This document shows, piece by piece, positions 38,901 to 52,900 of a DNA stretch of 64,000 bases. The position numbers were made by a program, and so were the translations under genes. The number at the start of each line of letters is the position of its first letter. The first letter of the stretch is position 1. A model generated the notes under the pieces. That model saw nothing but the letters and a program-made list of their open reading frames with translations, was not told where the DNA came from and ran no database searches. Source of the stretch: Branchinecta lynchi (lineage: Eukaryota; Arthropoda; Branchiopoda; Anostraca; Branchinectidae); NCBI GenBank assembly GCA_023053575.1, contig JAKZAP010000017.1, positions 1,495,501-1,559,500 of the forward strand, read 5' to 3'.

Positions 38901-41900
38901 CAACCATCTGAATGAAAATGACCAATTCACGGACACAGATGGCTATGGGCTAGGGTTCCGGTAGTGCCAAAAAAATTAAATTAAAAACTCACAGACACGT
39001 GTCAATATGGACTTGAGTCCGGTACAACTCATGGAATCCAACTTTCATGAGTTTGCAATTTTGGCACTACCGGTACCCGAGCCCGCAGGAGTTGGTTTCC
39101 GTGAGTTAAAAATATTCACTTTCGGTTTCCTAGTTGTGAAAACACTGATGATCAAAGTGTCTTTTTGCTATCGGAAATGAAGACACGATCAGACGATTAA
39201 AACGAAAGAAATAAGCCACATCCCTTCGTTTTTATAGCTAAAATAGTTTTTTGGTTGCGTTTTCTCAAAAATCCCTAACTCTTACTGTAGTCTGTTAAAA
39301 ATATCAAATTCCTGATAAATCCTGGATAAGTCCGGAAACCCTGTAAAATCCTGGAATCTCAAAAATCCTGAAAAAAATCCTGCAGGGACCCAAAAACCTG
39401 AATTTCAGGATAAATCCTGCAAAGTGGAAGCACTGAGAGAGTGGTTGAATCACTTACTGTATTCAAAATAGAGCTTCGAATTCTTATTTGCAACTGTCCA
39501 CACTTCTAGACTTTATACTAATTGTCGCAGAACTCGAAAAGTAGACCCACATTAACTTCAAACCAATGTAACAATTTATCTATTACACTTAAAAACGAAA
39601 AGATCTCAATTCCTAATAGTAATATGAAAGAAGATAATTTCGCACCGAATACTTTTCTATAAACTTATTATGTTCAACACATAAGAACTTTTGTTCCGTT
39701 GATTAATGGAACTTTGCTAATTCGAGTTCTTTGACAATACGGCCGTTGGGTCTTCCAATATCCCGATGAAAAATTTGTAGCCTGCGTAGTTGTATGATAG
39801 TTGCACGAAAAAGCTGCATCTAGTGATATGCAGAAGCGTTACTAGCCAAAATGTTTGGGGGGGGGGGCAAGGAATTTACCTACTGGCTGGTAATCTTTAC
39901 CGACTTTTTTTGCAGAAAAAATGAGAGTTTTGAAAAAAAAATTACCGATTTTTCAGAAAAACCGTTTGTTTGGACGAAAAATCGACTGATTTTCAGAAAA
40001 ATGAAAGTTATCATGAAAATCAACGCGCTTCGCGCCGACTCGGTTATTTTTTGCAGTAGAATGGAGTAACACGGTAGCCTTGAAGAAGAGGAATGTAGTA
40101 GTGTCAGTCAGTATAGTAGTCCATGCTACTTTTTCGTACAACTTCACACTACTATTCTGATATAAAATTTTCATCGGGATAGATATATATACAATTTATT
40201 TTTCAATACACTTATATATACAATACAGATGTATATACATGTATTAAATATATATATATATTTGAAAATAGTGTAGTAATGTTTATTTACATTATTTTGT
40301 TTAGTATTTTAATGTGTATTTTACTAATACTCCACTGTTACCCAAAAATCGGGTCACAAATAAATAAATAAAATAAAAATATATACTGATTATATATAGG
40401 CTACATATTATATATACATACATTATGCCTAATATGTCCCTCATAAAATTCCTCTCAGATTAGTTCTTTTTTGGCCGCTAGGTGCACTATCGTCAAGAAA
40501 ACAATGACACGTTACTTCTTGTTGTTCTTTTATCCAGGTTTGTTTGGCTATTTTCGATTTTTCTTAGGCCTAGCCATGTTTAAAACTGTTTAAAATGCAT
40601 CTTTCTCTATTTTTGTTCCGTCAAGCGTCACAAACCTTGTCATTTCTGGCTTCCGACTTCAGTGCTGAGTGTTGGCTGACTTTTCCATGCGGCTAATACG
40701 CGGCTCGATATGAAGCGAAAGCCTAATCGCTTATTCACCCTTCAGATAACTTATACCAAGATCTCACGTGTGATTGTTATTGTTCCTCAAGCGCGTCTGG
40801 CGGCAATTCGTCATCGGATTTTATGAGGGACGTATTCTAAATCTACAGTACAAAAGTTTGGCCGTGGGTGCAAGTGTTCATAACTACAACCGCGTATTGA
40901 CTTACGTCCGTTATGACCCTCAGGGTTTTGATGTAAGCTGCCTCCGTGGTCACCAGCTCCCAAACAGCATTTTGTTGCTGTTGCAGTCGCTCGTTCAGGA
41001 AGGACCAATCACTGACGATGTCTCGCCAGTCTTCTTCCAAGAAGAATTCTAGAAAAATAAAACAAAAGATGAGTGTTATACTTTTACAAACCTTAGTTCC
41101 ACGAACACAAAAGGTATTACTGCAAGTACAGGCCCGGGATCATCAGTCTGTGCCCTGCAAAGTATCAGCATCTTCCCGATACAAGCTTTCATTCACACAA
41201 TACTTTTGTACACTGCATGAACGTGTAAATAGAGAGTGACTAACTGAAGTGAAACTGCCAATGAATACGCCTGTGTACTCATATTTCTACGTTTATTTAT
41301 TAATCTGTTAAGCTGTCGGTTTATCTATAAAGATATTATACGGCAATTAAACGTTATCTTAAGTCTGAATTGTACTAAAGATTTTCTAGTACCAATCCTT
41401 CCATCTAGAAATACCTTTCCCTTTACCTAAGTCGTCTTCTTTCAACGCTCGATAGATGTAAGACAAGTTTTTACCAAGATAGACTAAAGTAGCCAACTGT
41501 AAGTTGCTAGGTTTGGATCAAATTGGTTCGGTAACCGCCCAAATAGAACTCATTTGATTGGTTCATAAGTGTACTTCCTCTATACTACCGAAGACAGAGA
41601 AGCAAATACAGTACTGAAGAAGGTCGCAGGTATCTCAGGGGCTTACTATAATGAGGCTCATAGACAAAAGTTGTGAAGTCGTACAAATTTTAAAATAAAT
41701 TGTATACACAACTATATTTGGTTTAAGTTGACAGTCCTATGTTATTATGTTGCAAAACAGACATTCAGGAAAAAATAGGACGATTGACAGATCAACTGAA
41801 ATTTTAACTATTCAAGCGATTCTCTAGTACCCATCCTTTCATCTAGAAATCAATTTCCCCTTATCTAGGACTCACTTTTTTTCAACGCTCGATATGGCAG

Positions 41901-44900
41901 AAAAGAGCTTTTAGTAAGATAGAATAAAGTACTTTAGACGCGGAAGTGCATTTGTTTTGATTGGTTTCAATCAAATCAATTTACATCTCCCCAAAATAGA
42001 GCTCATACACTTTTTTTTGTAAGCACTCCTCATCCACCGTGAATCAAGGAAACTTAGGAGTTGCGGAGTGGAGGGGGGGGGGGGTAAGCAAACATCATCT
42101 GTCTGCATCCGATCCTTGATTTTGTCTAGGGTTTCCAGCGTTGGGCATGTATCCCAACATCAAGGATTTGCGGCTGACGTCACTACAATATGTCTTCCCA
42201 CGGTTAGTCATGAATAACCAGGGTATACAAGCTACATAGTCAACAAAGATACTTTAAAGATACTCCGAGATACTTTGCGATACAACACACCCTGCTCTAC
42301 TTCGAGATACTTTGGGATATTAAGTGATACTTCCACACACTGAGATACTTATATAGCTGTACTGGGACGTAGATATAATTTCGGATGCTTTAAGACACTT
42401 AAAGGACCCCTCGCACTGTTTACTACTCAACTTACAGTATTTTAAAATATATGAATACTTCAGTTCAATTCAGTTCAGTTCAGTTAAATTTTGTTAAATT
42501 CAAAATAAATGAACAAATAAGTTTCGACCCCTACAAAGCTCCGTTGCAAATGAACGAGTCTCTTCACTATTACAATAAAATAAAGAAAGAACTTTAAAAC
42601 TAGGCTTTGCTTTCAACAAATAACCGACAGTTTGGTTTAAGCCTTTTCCTAGAACCGTTGACTTACAGCGAAAATAGGGAAAAATTGTGTATAACCGGTT
42701 TTTATGGCACTTGCCTTTCGGCCAAGTGCCATATAGCGATTGTAATTTCTCTCCGTGTAGTCGGTCTGTCGGTCCCGGTTTTGCTAGTTCGGGAACTTCC
42801 AGATAAGCTAGGACGATGAAACTTGGTAGGCATATCAGGGACCGAACCAGAGTAAATTAGAAATAGTCGCTTCCCCGATCCGACCATCTGGAGGGGAGTG
42901 GAGGGATGTGGAATCCGGAAAACTTAGGGAAAAATGAGATATTTTTGGCTTACGAACGGGTGATCGGATCTTAATGAAACTTGATATACGGAAGGACCAC
43001 GTGTCTTGGACGTTCCATTTTAAATCCAGAACGGATCCGGTGACATTGGGGGGAGTTGGAGGGGGAAACCGGAAATCTTGGAAAACGCTTAGAGTGGAGA
43101 GATCCGGATGAAACTTTGGTGGAAACATCAAGCACAAGTCCTAGATAGGTGACTGACATAACCGGAACTGTTCCACTCACTTTCGGGGAGTTGGGGGGGG
43201 GAGGGTCCGATACTCCGAATTTCTAATGATCCAGCGAGTTCGGTGCTTCCTGATGTGCTAGGACTATGAAAATTGGCAGGCATGTCAGGGACCCGACCAG
43301 ACTAAATAGGAAATAGTCACTTCCCCGATCCGACCATCTGGGGGGGGGGGGGGGGTAGAAGGAGGGGGAACTTGCGAACGGGTGATCGTATCTTGATGAA
43401 AGTTGATATTTAGGGTGACCTCCTGCGTCAGACTTCCCAATTTAAATCTGGACCGGATCCGATGACACTGGTGGGAGTTGGAGCAGGGAACCGGAAATCT
43501 AAACGCTTAGAGTGGAGAGATCGGGATGAAACTTGGTGCGAGGAACAAGCACAAGTCCTAGATACATCACTGACATAACCTGAGCGGATTCGGGCACAGC
43601 GGGGGAGTTGGGGGGGGGTCCGGATTTCTAGCGATCCCGCGAGTTAGGCATACTTGTCCAGAATCTAGTACATGCATAACTTTGGAACGGTTGATCGGAT
43701 TTATTGAAACTTGCCAGATGGAAAGAGCTATCGCATCAGATGTTCAGCGTTAAGTCCGATACCTTTGGGGGATGGGGGGGGGGGGCTCAAGAAACGCTTA
43801 AAGCAGAGCAATTGAGATGGAACTTAATGGAGAGAACAAGCATTATGCTTAGATACGAAATTCACAGAGCCAGATGGTTTTGGGGCTCTGTGGGAGGAGT
43901 TGGAGAAGGATTTCTGGAATTCCGGTAGTCGCGAGTTAGAATAGTTCCAAATGTACTAAAATTACGAAAGCTTGCAGGCATATTATTGACCCGACTTGAT
44001 TGACTTAAGAACTTGACACAACATACCCCCGGAAACTTCCGTTCCTAGATCCGAGCATTTTTGTGGGAGCGAAGGGAGGGAAATATGGAAATTGACTTCT
44101 GCAAATTACGAACGAGTGGTCTGGTTCAAATTAAACTTAATGGGGGATAATAATCGATGACCTAGACATGTAAAAACATGCGTTAGAACTACATGCAACC
44201 ACGGTTGAGGGAACTGAAGGGGGGGCGGAAAATTCAGACATACACAAAGACCGAATGCATGGACGGAATGAGATGAAAGTTCGACGATGCCGAGTTTATG
44301 CGGCCTTGATTTGTTATTTGGCGTTCGGGCCGGATTCGGTCAAGGTAGGGGGGGGGGAGATACCGGAAACTTGCAGATAGACTAGGCTCCGATTTAAGTA
44401 AAACTTTCTGGAGGGAAGAGGGGATTAAAAGATACGACATTTATGTTTCTAAGTCCTCTTCGGCCACAGTGGGGGGAGCTGGAGGGAGATCGCCGAGAAC
44501 TTTGAGGCTTACATAGGGGGTCAAACGGGTGCATCAATTTAAATGAAACTTGGGATGTAGATAGAGCATATGCCTTAGATGACATATTTTAGGGTCCGAC
44601 CCGGATCCGAAAACGTTGGGGGGGGTACCAGAATTGTCCAAAGATGCTCAGATTCGATTGAAACTTAATAGATATATAAAAGAAGATGCTTTAGATGATC
44701 CATTTTTTAGTCCGAACCAGATTCGGCCACGGTATGGGGAGATGGAGGGAGTACCGGAAATCGTGTAGCATGTCTAGAGATCAAATGAGTGGATTAATTG
44801 GGCTGAAACTGGGAAGTTTGAACAGTCTTGCGCATCTGCTACACATAATCCGAGACGAGGCGGGAACTGCTCAGAATCGAGTGAAACTAAATATCACTAT

Positions 44901-46939
44901 TTCTATTTCCGAACCACATTTTTGGATGGCGGGTGTATTTTGTGACGTTCTCATCTACTTTCTTGTACCACCGACTCGTAGCAAGTGCCATATGAGCTCG
45001 TAGCTCTTGTTCTGATTGAAAAACTTCTCGCAGACAACCATCTACAGCGTGATACACATCGAAGGTAGCAAAACACGGCAAGTGAGAAAAATCAGCGTGG
45101 TTTTGTTACAGGGGTTAAAATATACCGTACGAAATTGGGGTCTCCGGGTTTAGATAAATATGGAGTGATTATGGAACTAGGTTGCGTTAGTACTAAAGGT
45201 AAGACAGGTCCTTTAAGGATGCTTTCCAGGGTGTAAGAAGATACTTTAGGGGGCCAGCCATGGAAATAGTACTTCAAATTTAGGGCCAGTGCCTAAGAAT
45301 ATGCTACAGCAGTTTTACAGCGAAACGGAAATAAATCGCGAGTAAAACCTGAGAAAAAATAAAACGTCCGGAAATACCAAGCTTACCAGCAAGGAAGCAA
45401 TAATTTCTGAACCCTTCCCCTTTATTTGAAAGCATGACGCAAATCGGTACTTGAATTTTCAAGCATAGCAACACGTATTGTCTTGTTACTATGCAATGGG
45501 GGATATAGCTTTAGTAAATAATTGATATTCCTGGTCGCATGATATCTAATTACGACAAAGGTGGCGGTCTTCGGAAGGAAATTGCAAAGCTTCGAATGCT
45601 AGCAGATTCAATGGTAAGGACAGACGTACAGGGTCCGACTGTCACGGCCTGGAATTCCTAATAATAGTTTCTGCACCATCATCAGTACAGAAATTGCACA
45701 TTGCTTCAACCCTGCGATTAGAGTGCACAAAACTGGCCGGGAAAATATCATCACCTACACTCATCGTTAGACTCAAAGGGCTAACTTGCAGATCGTTCCA
45801 GAGATACTCCCGTCACTAGATGTCGTTCTTCCAGCCACGTCTTCTAAGGCTAGTCCTACAGAGTCGTGGCACTCGTTCCCTAGACCAGAGCAAATTAACA
45901 CCAGGGAGTAGCGCCAAGACCTATGCTTTCCATGCCTCACAATCGGGCCAAACTTGTAGCACCGCCGACTACACTTGTCATATTTAAAGCGAGGCAAACT
46001 TGCGGGCTTAGAAGTTAAGAATTGGTCTGCACACATCGAAGAAACAGGGGAAGTTCTTTTTTTGGTTGCGTTCAGAATTTTTAAGTTATTGGAGCCAGCG
46101 CTGGTGCACGACTGATTGAGTTTCAGTAGAGGCGTTCTACATCACTAGTGGTGCTAGTGTCGCTGCTATTCGAGTGTGGTCTGCCCTAAACAAACCAAAC
46201 ACCTCGGCAAGAAATAGAACTGTGGCACAAAACGTTCTAAAATCTTGGAAAATGATGATGATGATGACTTTATTTATAACCCGTCAAAACAAGCACAAAC
46301 CACGAAGATCCAGTAAATAAGAAAGGAAAAAGATGGAGAATATAAGGAAACAGAAGAGAGAATTAACTTACAGACTACACAATAAAACTTTACCCGGGCG
46401 TCTTACCCTAAAGCTAAACCTAGAGGGCTGAATAGTCAATAAACTGAATCAATAGTCTATGCATTTTGTTTGGACACTATGAATAAACTGTCTGACCAGA
46501 GCCTCGTTTTTGTTGCATTCTGCAGGTCCACTTCTCGGCCGATTCCGGACAGATTCTTTCTACATCCGTTTTTGTACTGCAGCGCTTCCGAGGAAGACGG
46601 CAGCGCTTCCGAGGAAGACGGCAGCGCTTCTCGAGAATCACGGACTTGCTCCCCGACCAAGTCCGTGCTTCCCTGCAAGATGCTGCAGCGCTGCCGCTTC
46701 AACCAAGAAGAAAGTGAATCGAAAAACGCATATTATGCAAAAGCAAGTGCTGCAGCAGCGATGCGGCAGCGCTATTGCAACAAAAACGAGGCTCAGAAAA
46801 GATACCTTCATCGCCCAACCAGGAATGGATCAAAAATGAACCTAAATGACGGACTAAGAAGAGTCCTGTAACTAAAGGGATCAAGTGCGCTAATTGTCGC
46901 AGTACGAAAATATCCGGCGTACAGACTCCTTTGTCACAA

Positions 46940-46989
<50 letters not shown>

Positions 46990-49900
46990 TTTATGAGAAT
47001 ACTGTTAGATCAGCGGCGCCAGTCCATTCAAGTGAAAAAGAACTGTACACTCTTAAACTGGAATGATTTCTCCATAGTGGAAGTTATTTTAGTTAAAGTT
47101 TTTTTTTGTCTTGGATAGTTAGTAGTGTTTTTTGTTGTTTTTATTTTGGTTCGGCGTCCTAGATCGGGGAAGTCAAGCTTCTTTCCTTTCTTTTCTTTTT
47201 TTCTTTATTTTTGTCAAAGTTTCCGTTTTTGTTGATGTTTTGTTTTGAGGGTACTTAGTCCCTTACAGCTTCGCCTCTGGGCATTGAAGATTCTATTTTT
47301 TTTTTTTTTTTAATAAAACCTTCTTTCATTCATTCAAAACTTTGTCATCTTTGAATGAATGAGGAATGAATGAACTTTATTATCCTTAATGTGTAAAACG
47401 CAAAATACGGAGTATTATGAAAGAAACAGAACGATAAATAACGAAAAAAACAACAACAAATAAACAAATAAAACAACATGAACTAGCTAACCAGCATCAA
47501 TAGGAAGAATGTCCGCACAGGGTCGTAAGCGTGAATCAAATTAATGGTCTTTTTACACAGGTCATCACTCGAAGTCTGAATCCGAGAGGGCACGTCTATT
47601 ACTCCAAATCGAGCAATACCTTTTCTGTTTTGGTGCCATCTAGGGAGCCGGAGGAGGAATTTACAATATTTGAAATAAGCCACTCGCAAAGTCTGGCGAT
47701 CTTTTTTACTTGTTCTGTTTCTTTATTCATTTCTTTTTTACTCCGTCTTTTTGGATCCGGTCAATAAAGTGTCATAAACAGCTAAGTCAATATGTATAAG
47801 CATCAAAGGCCCTCGTAAATCATTAATTCATTTTTAAAGCGTGTACTGTGTGGCCTTGCATGTGAATTTTTTTTCTAAAATTGCAATTCGAGAAACATCT
47901 TTATCAAATCCATGATATGAGTTGATGATCGTCAAGCCTGCTCAATCTACACTTACTATGCTCATTCTGGTACCTTTTTCAGATGGGCATTGCGCTAGAA
48001 AAGATCTACTAGTGTTTCAATTTCCTCGGAGTGATACGGTGGGTCCCATGTGCCTACACTGTAAAAGAAAGTATTTGCTACTGGGATTAATATTGTCTCT
48101 GCTGAGATAAGATTATTTCTAATTCGGAAACATCGTATCTCAGTAGAGATAATATTAATCCCAGTAGCAAATACTGCAGTTAACTTTAATCCTTACTCGG
48201 ATATACTTTTTACGGTGAAGCGTGGGTTCCTACTTACTCTCATCATCCATTTCACTTGAAGCTAGCCGAGGAATCCCATTCCTTCCATATTCATTCAACT
48301 GATCAGCCAAAACATCCATCTTTGTTTCCTGAAGAAAAAAACATTTAATAATAATCATACTAATAATATAATATTAAAAAAAATACAACTGAAGCAGAAA
48401 GGCTTTCGCCACTACAAATACAACCGCCGATTCCCTTGGATCCCAGACAATAAAAGAACACAAAGGACCACATGACTTCAAGAAATAACAATAGGGAGTA
48501 GCGCCAAGACCTATGCTTTCCACGCTTTGTAAACGGAACAAATGTGCTTGTAGCACTTAAAGCAAGACAAACTTTCGGGTTTAGAAATGTATGGTAAAGC
48601 TAAAATGCGGTTTGCATACGTCGAGGAAACAGTGGATTATCTTTTTTTTGCTGAGTTCAAAATATGAAGTTATTGGAGCCAGCCCTAGTTACTGCACGAC
48701 TGATGAGTTTCAGTAGGGGGACGTTCAGTGTCGCTAATGGTGCTAGTGTCGCTGCTATTTGAGCGTGTGTCACTTTTTCAAGTCTTGGCGCTACTCCCCA
48801 GTTTTATTTTGCTCTGCTTCAAAGAGCTTGGCCAACCTTAAAAAGGCATCCAACTACAATATTTGTTTCTGTAGATTTCACGTACAAATTTTTTGGAATC
48901 GCAGAAGTCACTGTATGTGAAAATACTTGTACACTACAATACACTGTATGTGAAAATAATTGTTTTCACATACTTGTGAAGAAAAGTATGTGAAAATTAC
49001 TGTAACGTGGATCTTTTTTTTTACTGCCCCCACAGGCCCATTCGGGCTTTCATGCAGTCAGAAGTATCAGCTACATGTATAAATGGTGTATTTATGTAGT
49101 TTAGCATGTAAAAGTTGGTTTGTATAATAAAGAGTATTAAACTAAAAAAACTAAACTAAACTGAAAATTCCCGCCGAAAACTGTCCATCCGTCTGTAAAA
49201 GCCCCGTTCACAAATTTTACGCTTCGGTTGTTCAAGAAGTTTGTAGATCAGTCCATACCGCCTATTGGCGCATCGTCCCCAACCGGGGCGCTATAATCGT
49301 AAAGCTTTGAGAAAATTGTACAGCGCCTTCTGCGCTCCTTCTATACTACTTCGTTCTGGTGTCACTCATGTTATGCGAAAGAAGGAGATTAAAAAGATGA
49401 GCTCATGTTATTTTAAATATGCAAAGCACCTGCTCCACTTGTCGAAATTATGACATAACCATACAATGAGGGGGAGGTTCAAAATTCAAGATGCAAGTAT
49501 TACCCTTGTGGATGTTTCTTCGTTGCTATCCAAAATCATTGGCAACAGAGCCCGACCAGCGCACGACCTTCACTGCTTCCTAGCCGAAGTTTGAAAATTA
49601 AGTGTCTTTTTCTGTGTGTTAACTAGTGTTAAGTATTTTATTTATTTTCTTCATTTACTCCGCTTTTACTCATCAAAAGTTTTTTGATGAGTAAAGATGG
49701 GTGAGGAGAGAGGGTTACCTTGGGTATGAATCGGTTCTGGATTGCCACAAGGTTTAATTGTCTTCTGTTTATATATATTATTGAAAACAAAAATGTATTT
49801 ATGTAGTTGTTTATGTATAGTACTGCATTTATTTTTTCCCTTTTCTTTTTTGTTTAAAATATAACTAGGCTAAGTGATTAAATTATTTAGTCCTGCCACA

Positions 49901-52900
49901 AACAAATCTGTATAGATTTTCACGTGGTAGGTCTGTGATGATATCAAAATTTTCGTTTGTAAAATTCCATTATATATATTCCATTATTTGTCTCTCTCTC
50001 TGTCTCTCTCTTTCCAAAATGGAGGATTACAAATAAATTAATTAATTACTTACAAGCATGACTAGCCAAGCACGGATGCCTAGGCACCGTTCACACCCAT
50101 GTTTAGGCACAGATTTTGGGCCAGGAAGGGAGTTCTAGGTTCTAGGACTCCGTGCCTGGCTAAGCCTTGGCATGTGCCTAGGTATCTGTGCTTGGCTAGA
50201 CATGCGTGTGAACGCTGCTTAAGCACAAAATCTCTCGAATGGGTTTCGATGACTTGACGCGAGGATCTTTCGGGGAAAAGTACACGTCAAATTCCCGTAG
50301 CCTTGTAATTATGCCTAAAAATAAGTCAAGTAAAACCGAAAAAAAAAATCGCATAGCGTACAATAGTTATTAGTTTCAGTTTCATTGGACTATATTTAAA
50401 GACAAAAAAAATACACAATTTACATTCCTGCCAGGAAAGCACAAATGTAGTGCTTAGCTAGGGCAGGGAAATATCCGATGTTAATTTAAACATCAAACAG
50501 AATCAACTAACTGAACATTCTATTTAAAGAAAAAAAAAAGGAGAGGAAAAAATTAACCCATGGTTTCAACTTTAAATAAAAGGAGAGAGAAAATAAGGGA
50601 AAGAAGGAACGAGAAAGAAAGAAAACAAAAGAAAAGAAAAACAGGGGTGGGTACTAAACAATTTTCCTGTAATGACCTTTCGCCGCTCGCTTGAAGGAAA
50701 TGAGGTTTTTCGAATTCCGGATATCTAACGCTACATGCTACTATTACCAAGACTGGACGCTAGTATAGAAAGACAGGATTCTAATGGATAATGCTGCTTG
50801 AGATTGGCCAAGTCTGGGGCACATTAAATTATAGTATTATGTACTATTAGACCAGCCATCCGGATGTGCGTGCCCTCTATGTGGTAATAGAGTTGATGAT
50901 TTGGTCCATGTTCTGTGCCGGTGTCCATAACTGTCTGGGTTAAGAAGGGAATTATTGGGAGGAGAGGTTATGTTACTTCCTGACATTTTAAAGAGCACGA
51001 GGACAAGTTATTTTATCAACACGAAAAAAATAACCTATGGTTTCAACTTTAAATAAAGAATAAGGGAAAGAAAATAAGGGAAAGAAAGAACGAGAAAGAA
51101 AGAAAACAAAAGAAAAGAAAAACAGGGGTGGGTACTAAACAATTTTCCTGTAATGACCTTTCGCCGCTCGCTTGCCTTGTTATTTTTATTTTCTTTTAAT
51201 TATGTGTTGACAACTTATTTTATCTCTGTTTATGACTACAAAAACATCGTATTTGGGCTCTGCCCACGAGAGATATGTTTTGCTTTATTATTAAATAAAT
51301 TGAAATTGAAATTGAAGCGTTATATGTAAAATTTGCAGATTTGCTGATGGTGTGGTGAAATTTCGAGAGAGCGATGGCAAAGTTTAGTTCATGTAAATTT
51401 TTTTTGTTTTTCATGTATTATGTATTTTCCTGTATATGGCCTTTGGCTTTTAATATAATTATTATATCAACACGTGCAGCTCTTTCGCACAACTACACAG
51501 GCTATGCCTTTTTGATCGGAAAGGTATCCAGTTGACGGTGCTGATCTCCGATTCTCTACCCTCAGCTAAGTGCAATGGGCGGTTGGGGGAAAGCCACCCT
51601 CGTGCTTTCGCACTCTCTTTGTGTCACTATTTCGAGATTTATCGGATCGAGATACCCATTTGAAGCTGGGTGGACTTTGGCTTGTCCTTCAGGGTCACGA
51701 AACTAATCCCGACCTAGGCCAAACGGTCGGCCCCATCGAGACTCGAAACAACACCCCATCGCTTACCAGTCTAGATGCTAGCCATTCAGCCAGGATGGAC
51801 ATTTTTATGGGCCTTAGGGGTAGGGAGGGGGTTGAGAATGAAGGCGTGAAAGGTGGTATTAAGATTCACCAGGGTGTTTGTACTGAGGAAAGTATTGAGG
51901 AAACATATCCAGTCGATAGAAACTTTATTTTTCATCCGGATCTAACTCAGATCAGAATCTGGCGGAATCCGGAATCTGGTGTAAAAATTCAGAGGAGTGT
52001 CATTTAACGAATAAGAAGACAATGTAAATGCTGATACTTTGTTTCCCAGTTTCTTAACTATAGTCCAAAGTTTCCTAACTATTCCAAGGTTTTGACCGCA
52101 ATTTGAACAAAAACGGAATGTTCCGAGATCTACAAGTTGTTGTCATCAAAGATATTCTTTAGTTCCTTTGCGGAACAGAATCAAGCATACTTCTTATCTG
52201 CATCAAGAATTCCTGTGTTAGGAAATTTTCTAGTCCTAGCCTACATTAACAGTGATCGATGCAATTACTCCAGGAAATATAAGCCGGTTCGATAATAGTT
52301 GATTAATATGGTACATTCTCGACATTACGCGACTTCGTCAGACAATCGACATAAAAGATAACAGGAATAGCACAAGAGATATGCACAATGAGGGTATGGG
52401 TGCCCGAGGAAAAATGTGTCGCCTGCGTAGTTGTAGGATAGTTGTACGAAAAAGTTGCATGTATTGATATGTAATAGTAAAGAATACTATCATTTAATGT
52501 GCCTCACACTGGGCCAATCTTAAGTAGTAGTATCCAGTAGCATCCTGCCTTGCTAATAGTAGCATGCAGTAGAATGCAGTAACACGGTAGCCTTGACATA
52601 GAAGCATGTAGTGCATCAGTTGGTACTGCAAGCTCATACAACTTCATACTACTATTGAGATAAGTTTTTCATTGGGTGACGTGGGTTAAAAATCCAAAAC
52701 GGATCAAACATTGCTGTTTTAATCACTGCGACTTCAAACTACACCAAGGAGGCATTAAATGTTTATTCACGACACTAAATTTCAGTTGCAAATGTTTATT
52801 GCACATCAGTTCAGTTTCAGTTTCACTGGACTACATTGAAAGAAGAAAAATACACCACTAACATGAAATTCCTGCCAGGAAAGCACTAAAGGAGCGCTTG

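Larger units (their letters stand above)
34299..40905 (-). other. intron between exons C and D
   Basis: Contains Penelope and hAT elements up to 36306, then 36310-38015 with nothing recognised, the hairpin array, and the nested MITE at 39761-40180. 40185-40400 is (TA)-rich low complexity ending in an AAATAAATAAATAAAATAAA tail. 39125-39755 and 40400-40905 are blank. Confidence 0.6.
42219..45265. mobile_element. outermost MITE of a three-level nest
   Basis: The left part has CCAGGGTATACAAG and GATACTTT-type periodic words (42219-42398). The right part (45217-45265) has GCTTTCCAGGGTGTAAGAAG and ends GGGGCCAGCCATGG. Together they match the 10-bp periodic MITE family of 23598 and 62216. Between them lies a TTAA-type MITE, itself split by Helentron-like copy C. 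Confidence 0.65.
41049..48237 (-). other. intron between exons B and C
   Basis: Contains the direct repeat pair, the three-level nest, a hAT MITE, GAGCCTCG MITE and the T44 retroposon. 45270-45880 and 47480-48050 show nothing recognised; 47348-47480 begins with an inverted ATTC tail (GAATGAATGAGGAATGAATG). Confidence 0.6.

Noticed and set aside
51570..52007. 145-codon open frame on the plus strand
   Set aside because: No recognised domain, no splice context, biased only by G-rich sequence. Not supported as a gene.
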